Positions 61,143 to 64,000 of a stretch of DNA of 64,000 nt are shown piece by piece. The translations under genes were made by a program, and so were the position numbers. Positions within the stretch are counted from its first letter, which is position 1. Every line of letters starts with the position of its first letter. Source of the stretch: Actinocrispum wychmicini (GTDB taxonomy: Bacteria; Actinomycetota; Actinomycetes; Mycobacteriales; Pseudonocardiaceae); contig NZ_SLWS01000017.1 of assembly GCF_004345645.1 (NCBI RefSeq), positions 1-64,000 of the forward strand, given 5' to 3'. The notes under the pieces were generated by a model that was not told the origin of the DNA, did not search any database, and worked only from the letters and a program-made list of their open reading frames with translations.

Positions 61143-62365
61143 CAGGCCACCCCCGCCAGCAACCCGGCCAACGGCCCCGCCTGCCCGTCCCAGCCGTGCT
61201 CGCCGTCCCAGAGATCACCCACCCTGGGGCCGTCGTCCGGGCGTGCGCTCGTGTCGTGCTGGCGGTCACGGGCTTCCTCAGCGGCGAAGTGGTCGGCCAG
61301 GGCGAACGCTGCGGCGACCCGCTCGTCGGTGGTCGAGCGTGCCCGGCGCGCGGAGGCGACGGCGATCGTCGGCGCGCGCATCGCCTCGGCGACCAGATCC
61401 GGCAGCAGGCGCGTCCCGAGCTGCTTGCCCGCCCACACCTGAAGCCCAGCCGCGACGTGCGCCTGGTCGATGCCCTCCAACAGCAGCTCGGCCGCCTCAC
61501 GCGCCAGGCGGGCGGCAACCACCTGGGGTTGCCCAGGGATCTCCTGGTCCACCAGCCGGGCGGCCTGCTCGCGTGTGGGTGCGTCTGCGCGGGGGTGCGC
61601 GTGCTCACGTGCGCGCGGGTCGCCGCCAACGGTAGGAGTTTCCAGCGTAAGGGGGGCAACAGAAGCCCTCTGCCCCCTACCCCCTCCCCCCTGACCCTGC
61701 GGCGAACCCTTCGCCGAAGGGTTCGCCGGGCTGTTCGACCTGCGCGAACGGCCAGCCGGCGGCGCCTGCTCCGGTGTGGACCGTGGCGGGCGTTGCGAGC
61801 GCGGAGGCTGCTGCGGCCGGGACGGCGCGGGACGGGTACGGGGACGCTCCTCCGCACCGGCGGCCTTCGGCTTGCGGCCACCAGTCCCGGCGGTCTTGAT
61901 CGCGGCGGGCAGCTCGGTCACGCCCGCGACCAGAGCGACTGCGGCCATCTCCGGACCGGCGCCGACCACCTCAGTGGGCAGGCGCCGCAGCTCGGACGCC
62001 AACGCCGCCCGCAGGACCGGGCTGGTGATCAGGAACGCCTCTCGCAACGCGCCCGCCAACACGTTCGGCTGCTTGTAGATCCCGTCGTTGCGGATCAGCG
62101 ACCTGATCAGCACCTCCTCGGCGTCGTGGTCGCAGACCACGAACCGGGCGGCATCCAGCTCAGCCAACGCGGCAGTGATGGCTTCTACCGTGGTCGACCG
62201 GGACCGGGATGCCCACCGCCGTAACCGCATGGGTAACAGTCCCGAGTACGACAGTTCCCGCTGCGACAACAGCAGGAAGTACAGACGCTGAGCCTGGCAA
62301 GACAACTCCAGGAAATCCGGGTCGTCCCAAATGGACACATCGATACGAGCGTGATCACGCGCCAT
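61142..62365 (-). CDS. Phage replisome organiser-like protein
   Basis: A 407-aa protein. The N-terminal ~100 residues form a winged-helix (ARIDVSIWDDPDFLELSCQAQRLYFLLLSQ), the start seen in many phage replisome organisers (DnaD-like initiators). A Pro/Arg-rich disordered middle follows (~150-250), then a helical C-terminus (AARLVDQEIPGQPQVVAARLAREA). ATG 62365 has AGAGGGG upstream. It probably binds the phage origin and recruits helicase; no origin repeats were located. Confidence 0.75.
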   Translation of the reverse strand: MARDHARIDVSIWDDPDFLELSCQAQRLYFLLLSQRELSYSGLLPMRLRRWASRSRSTTVEAITAALAELDAARFVVCDHDAEEVLIRSLIRNDGIYKQPNVLAGALREAFLITSPVLRAALASELRRLPTEVVGAGPEMAAVALVAGVTELPAAIKTAGTGGRKPKAAGAEERPRTRPAPSRPQQPPRSQRPPRSTPEQAPPAGRSRRSNSPANPSAKGSPQGQGGGGRGQRASVAPLTLETPTVGGDPRAREHAHPRADAPTREQAARLVDQEIPGQPQVVAARLAREAAELLLEGIDQAHVAAGLQVWAGKQLGTRLLPDLVAEAMRAPTIAVASARRARSTTDERVAAAFALADHFAAEEARDRQHDTSARPDDGPRVGDLWDGEHGWDGQAGPLAGLLAGVA

Positions 62366-62376
62366 GAGAACCCCTC

Positions 62377-62604
62377 TTACAGGTCGGGTGGAACAACAGG
62401 AAGGTGCAGCCGCGCACGGATACGCGCGGCGGTGTAGGTGGTCATGCCGGTCCGCGCCGCCACGGCGGCGTCGGTGCATCCCCGCCGATGCAGCCAGGCC
62501 ACCACCAGCTCGCGAGCGTGAGTGGTCAGCTGTTCGGCCAGCAGTTCACCGCGCAGGCAACGGCGGGCGGCGTCGGCGTCCACGTGTCGGTCGGCCGGGA
62601 TCAT
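62377..62604 (-). CDS. Small HTH protein
   Basis: A 75-aa basic protein with the helix-turn-helix RELVVAWLHRRGCTDAAVAARTGMTTYTAARIRARL. ATG 62604 is chosen because residues upstream look non-coding. It lies 11 bp before the replisome organiser gene; probably a regulator of early genes. Confidence 0.65.
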   Translation of the reverse strand: MIPADRHVDADAARRCLRGELLAEQLTTHARELVVAWLHRRGCTDAAVAARTGMTTYTAARIRARLHLPVVPPDL

Positions 62605-62729
62605 CAACGTCCGCCAAAAAGGGGTGCGGAAAGGCGCGAGCCAAGCCCATACCCCCAGGGGACGGGCTGGCCCGCGTAGGTCTGTCGGTGATGGTGCACG
62701 GCCAGACGGCCGCGCGCAGGGGCGAGGGG

Positions 62730-63542
62730 TTATCGCGGCTCGGGGAACGTCTCGGGGCAGTCCCCGCTGGTGCGGAAGCGCAGGAACCTGACGCCCTTGC
62801 CGCGCCGGTAGAGGTTCCATGCCTTGCACGCCAAAGGGACAAGCGTGGCCGGGCTCTCCATCTTGCCGGTCCGCAGGTCCTTTGACCGCTCACGCAGCGC
62901 CCATACCGGGTCGTCCTCGTCCACGTGCATGCCGGAGATCAGCCGGTCGAAGAAATCCTCAGTGGCGTCCACATTAATCCGGGAGAACACCCAGTGCAGG
63001 AACGCGCCGGTCGCCGCGCGCATGATCTTGCGGGACGCCAACTGCTTGCCAGCATCCAATGACGCCCGGATACCGGGGTTGTGGGTCAGGTAGTCGTAGG
63101 CTTCCTCGTAGCTCGGGACGCGGTGCGCGCTCGTGCCGAGTTTCGATCGGACGCCCCGATCCCACTGCACGGCAAGGTTCAGCGTGGCGGTCAACGTCCT
63201 CGTGTTGCTCTCGCCCATGATGTCCAAGTGGTGGCCCAGTGTGCGCCGGTTCTGCCGGTCCATGGTGACCTGACTGTCACTGGTCAACCCGTGCACCACC
63301 ACGGCGCGGATGCTCACCCCGGAACGCGCCACGGCATGCAGCCGGTGCTGTCCGTCGAGGATCTCTCGCTGTCTGCTCCAGCGGATCGCGTCTCCGTTGA
63401 ACTGGAACTCGCCCCGGGCCATCTTGCCCGCGAGATCCCGCACGTGTTCCTCGCGCAGCTTGCGGTTGCGGGTGTTACGTCGCAACATCTGCGTGGCCAT
63501 CTCCGGCGTGATGACCACGATTTCCACGATTTCTTCGGACAC
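62730..63542 (-). CDS. ParB/DGQHR-domain phage protein
   Basis: A 270-aa protein with a ParB-like core: NTRNRKLREEHVRDLAGKMA, then FNGDAIRWSRQREILDGQHRLHAV (the DGQHR block) and MDRQNRRTLGHHLDIMG. The C-terminal part is helical. DGQHR proteins include DndB-type DNA-modification regulators. GTG 63542 has AAGGATAG upstream. It is the second ParB-superfamily gene in this prophage and could be linked to the modification system or to replication. Confidence 0.75.
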   Translation of the reverse strand: MSEEIVEIVVITPEMATQMLRRNTRNRKLREEHVRDLAGKMARGEFQFNGDAIRWSRQREILDGQHRLHAVARSGVSIRAVVVHGLTSDSQVTMDRQNRRTLGHHLDIMGESNTRTLTATLNLAVQWDRGVRSKLGTSAHRVPSYEEAYDYLTHNPGIRASLDAGKQLASRKIMRAATGAFLHWVFSRINVDATEDFFDRLISGMHVDEDDPVWALRERSKDLRTGKMESPATLVPLACKAWNLYRRGKGVRFLRFRTSGDCPETFPEPR

Positions 63543-63546
63543 GGAT

Positions 63547-64000
63547 CTATCCTTCGCTTGTCTCGGTAGGGCGTAGCTGGGTGATCGCGGCGGCGATGAT
63601 CGCCGCGGCCTGGGTGAGATCCGCGGCGCAGGCGTCCGCGACTTGCTCCCGCTTGCGCGGCAACCGGTCGTCGGCAAACAGCCGCGCCAACCGTTGCGCG
63701 TCCTTCACAACAGCCCTTGCCGCGTCATGGCAGGAGTCCACAATGGGCCGCCGCCGGACACCCACTTGGCGCACCTGCGTGCCCAACGCGGTCGGCGTGT
63801 CTGCTGGATCGGTGGCATCCCGGCGGGACTCTGCCGGCTCGGTGGGCGTCACCTTGCGCACCACGTTCGCTCGCGAGAGGTTTCCCTCCACCTTCGCCTC
63901 GGCGAGCGCAGCCTCGTACCGTTCGTCGGACACACCATCGGTGACTGGGTAGATCGCCTTGGTCAACTCCTCCCGACCGGCGAAGTCCGCAGGTCGCCGC
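63547..64000 (-). CDS. Partial phage protein, N-terminus beyond window
   Basis: The frame stays open to the window edge, so only the last ~150 codons are visible. Readable blocks are ELTKAIYPVTDGVSDERYEA, VEGNLSRANVVRKV and a helical C-terminus (RKREQVADACAADLTQAAAII). The TTG at 63964-63966 could look like a start, but the residues before it still read like protein, so the gene probably begins further right. Unknown family; replication/regulatory region. Confidence 0.6.
   Translation of the reverse strand, partial: RRPADFAGREELTKAIYPVTDGVSDERYEAALAEAKVEGNLSRANVVRKVTPTEPAESRRDATDPADTPTALGTQVRQVGVRRRPIVDSCHDAARAVVKDAQRLARLFADDRLPRKREQVADACAADLTQAAAIIAAAITQLRPTETSEG

Larger units (their letters stand above)
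31640..64000. mobile_element. Siphovirus-like prophage (left part; right end outside window)
   Basis: A continuous phage genome: integrase and excisionase at the left, lysis, tail, tape measure, head, terminase, DNA-modification and replication genes to the right, almost all on the minus strand and in the usual siphoviral order. The left boundary is placed inside the truncated permease gene at about 31640-31680; the exact attL core cannot be set without attR. The core structural genes appear uninterrupted, so it may be inducible. Plus-strand cargo genes interrupt the modules at five places. Confidence 0.85.

Noticed and set aside
54492..64000. A possible queC gene in or near the modification operon
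   Set aside because: No frame in this region shows the PP-loop motif SGGLDS or QueC zinc Cys; it could exist past the right edge.

Overview
The window is high-GC actinobacterial chromosome, most like the family Pseudonocardiaceae. The signs are GC-rich codon use with GTG and TTG starts, a chain of SCO2521-2525-type genes, 2-methylisoborneol genes, a Pls/PosA-type poly-amino-acid synthetase and ECF/YciI/DGPF modules. The first 31.6 kb is host chromosome. From about 31.65 kb to the right edge it is an integrated siphovirus-like prophage whose right end lies outside the window.

Host part. 1-950 holds the 3' end of an IS110 transposase and an inverted repeat. 950-2672 holds an unrecognised gene and a DUF1801 gene. 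3165-10157 is a tightly overlapping operon: SCO2525-like methyltransferase, SCO2524, SCO2523 variant P-loop protein, SCO2522, SCO2521, a membrane-anchored protein and a GNAT acetyltransferase. Next come an EamA exporter and a two-gene 2-methylisoborneol operon (GPP methyltransferase, then terpene cyclase) interrupted by a 165-bp MITE. 13428-18453 has a large TPR-CHAT protease-like gene, divergent from a Cys-motif protein, a membrane protein and a NUDIX hydrolase. 18435-24314 has a SET-domain gene translationally coupled to a Pls/PosA-type single-module NRPS, followed by an MFS transporter. 24477-26636 is a DHFR-like, YciI/DGPF and ECF sigma operon. 26705-31682 is a LacI regulator with an acyl-CoA dehydrogenase, divergent from a sugar ABC transporter whose permease gene is cut after about 25 codons.

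Prophage. A tyrosine integrase sits next to the broken permease gene. The rest is mostly on the minus strand and reads from the right edge leftwards: partial gene, ParB-like, HTH, replication-organiser-like and zinc-ribbon genes; a 7-deazaguanine DNA-modification operon (ParB/DpdB-like, DpdA-like transglycosylase, unknown gene, QueD, QueE, FolE); HTH and HNH genes; small and large terminase; portal, prohead protease and HK97 capsid; head-tail connectors; major tail protein, gp10-like protein, gpG/gpGT with a -1 frameshift, tape measure; minor tail proteins; GH25-LysM endolysin, holin-like gene and excisionase. Several plus-strand genes sit between these modules as likely morons: a lipoprotein, two small genes at 42.9-43.7 kb, a membrane-protein plus Leu-Asp-Arg-repeat-protein operon at 52.7-54.3 kb, and a gene at 59.2 kb.

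The most notable system is the prophage 7-deazaguanine pathway. FolE, QueD and QueE would make 7-carboxy-7-deazaguanine from GTP, and DpdA would exchange it (or a derivative) for guanine in phage DNA. No QueC is visible, so the inserted base may be the carboxy form rather than preQ0. The Leu-Asp-Arg repeat operon, the SET-Pls pair, the SCO2521-2525 chain and the MITE in the terpene operon are further points of interest.
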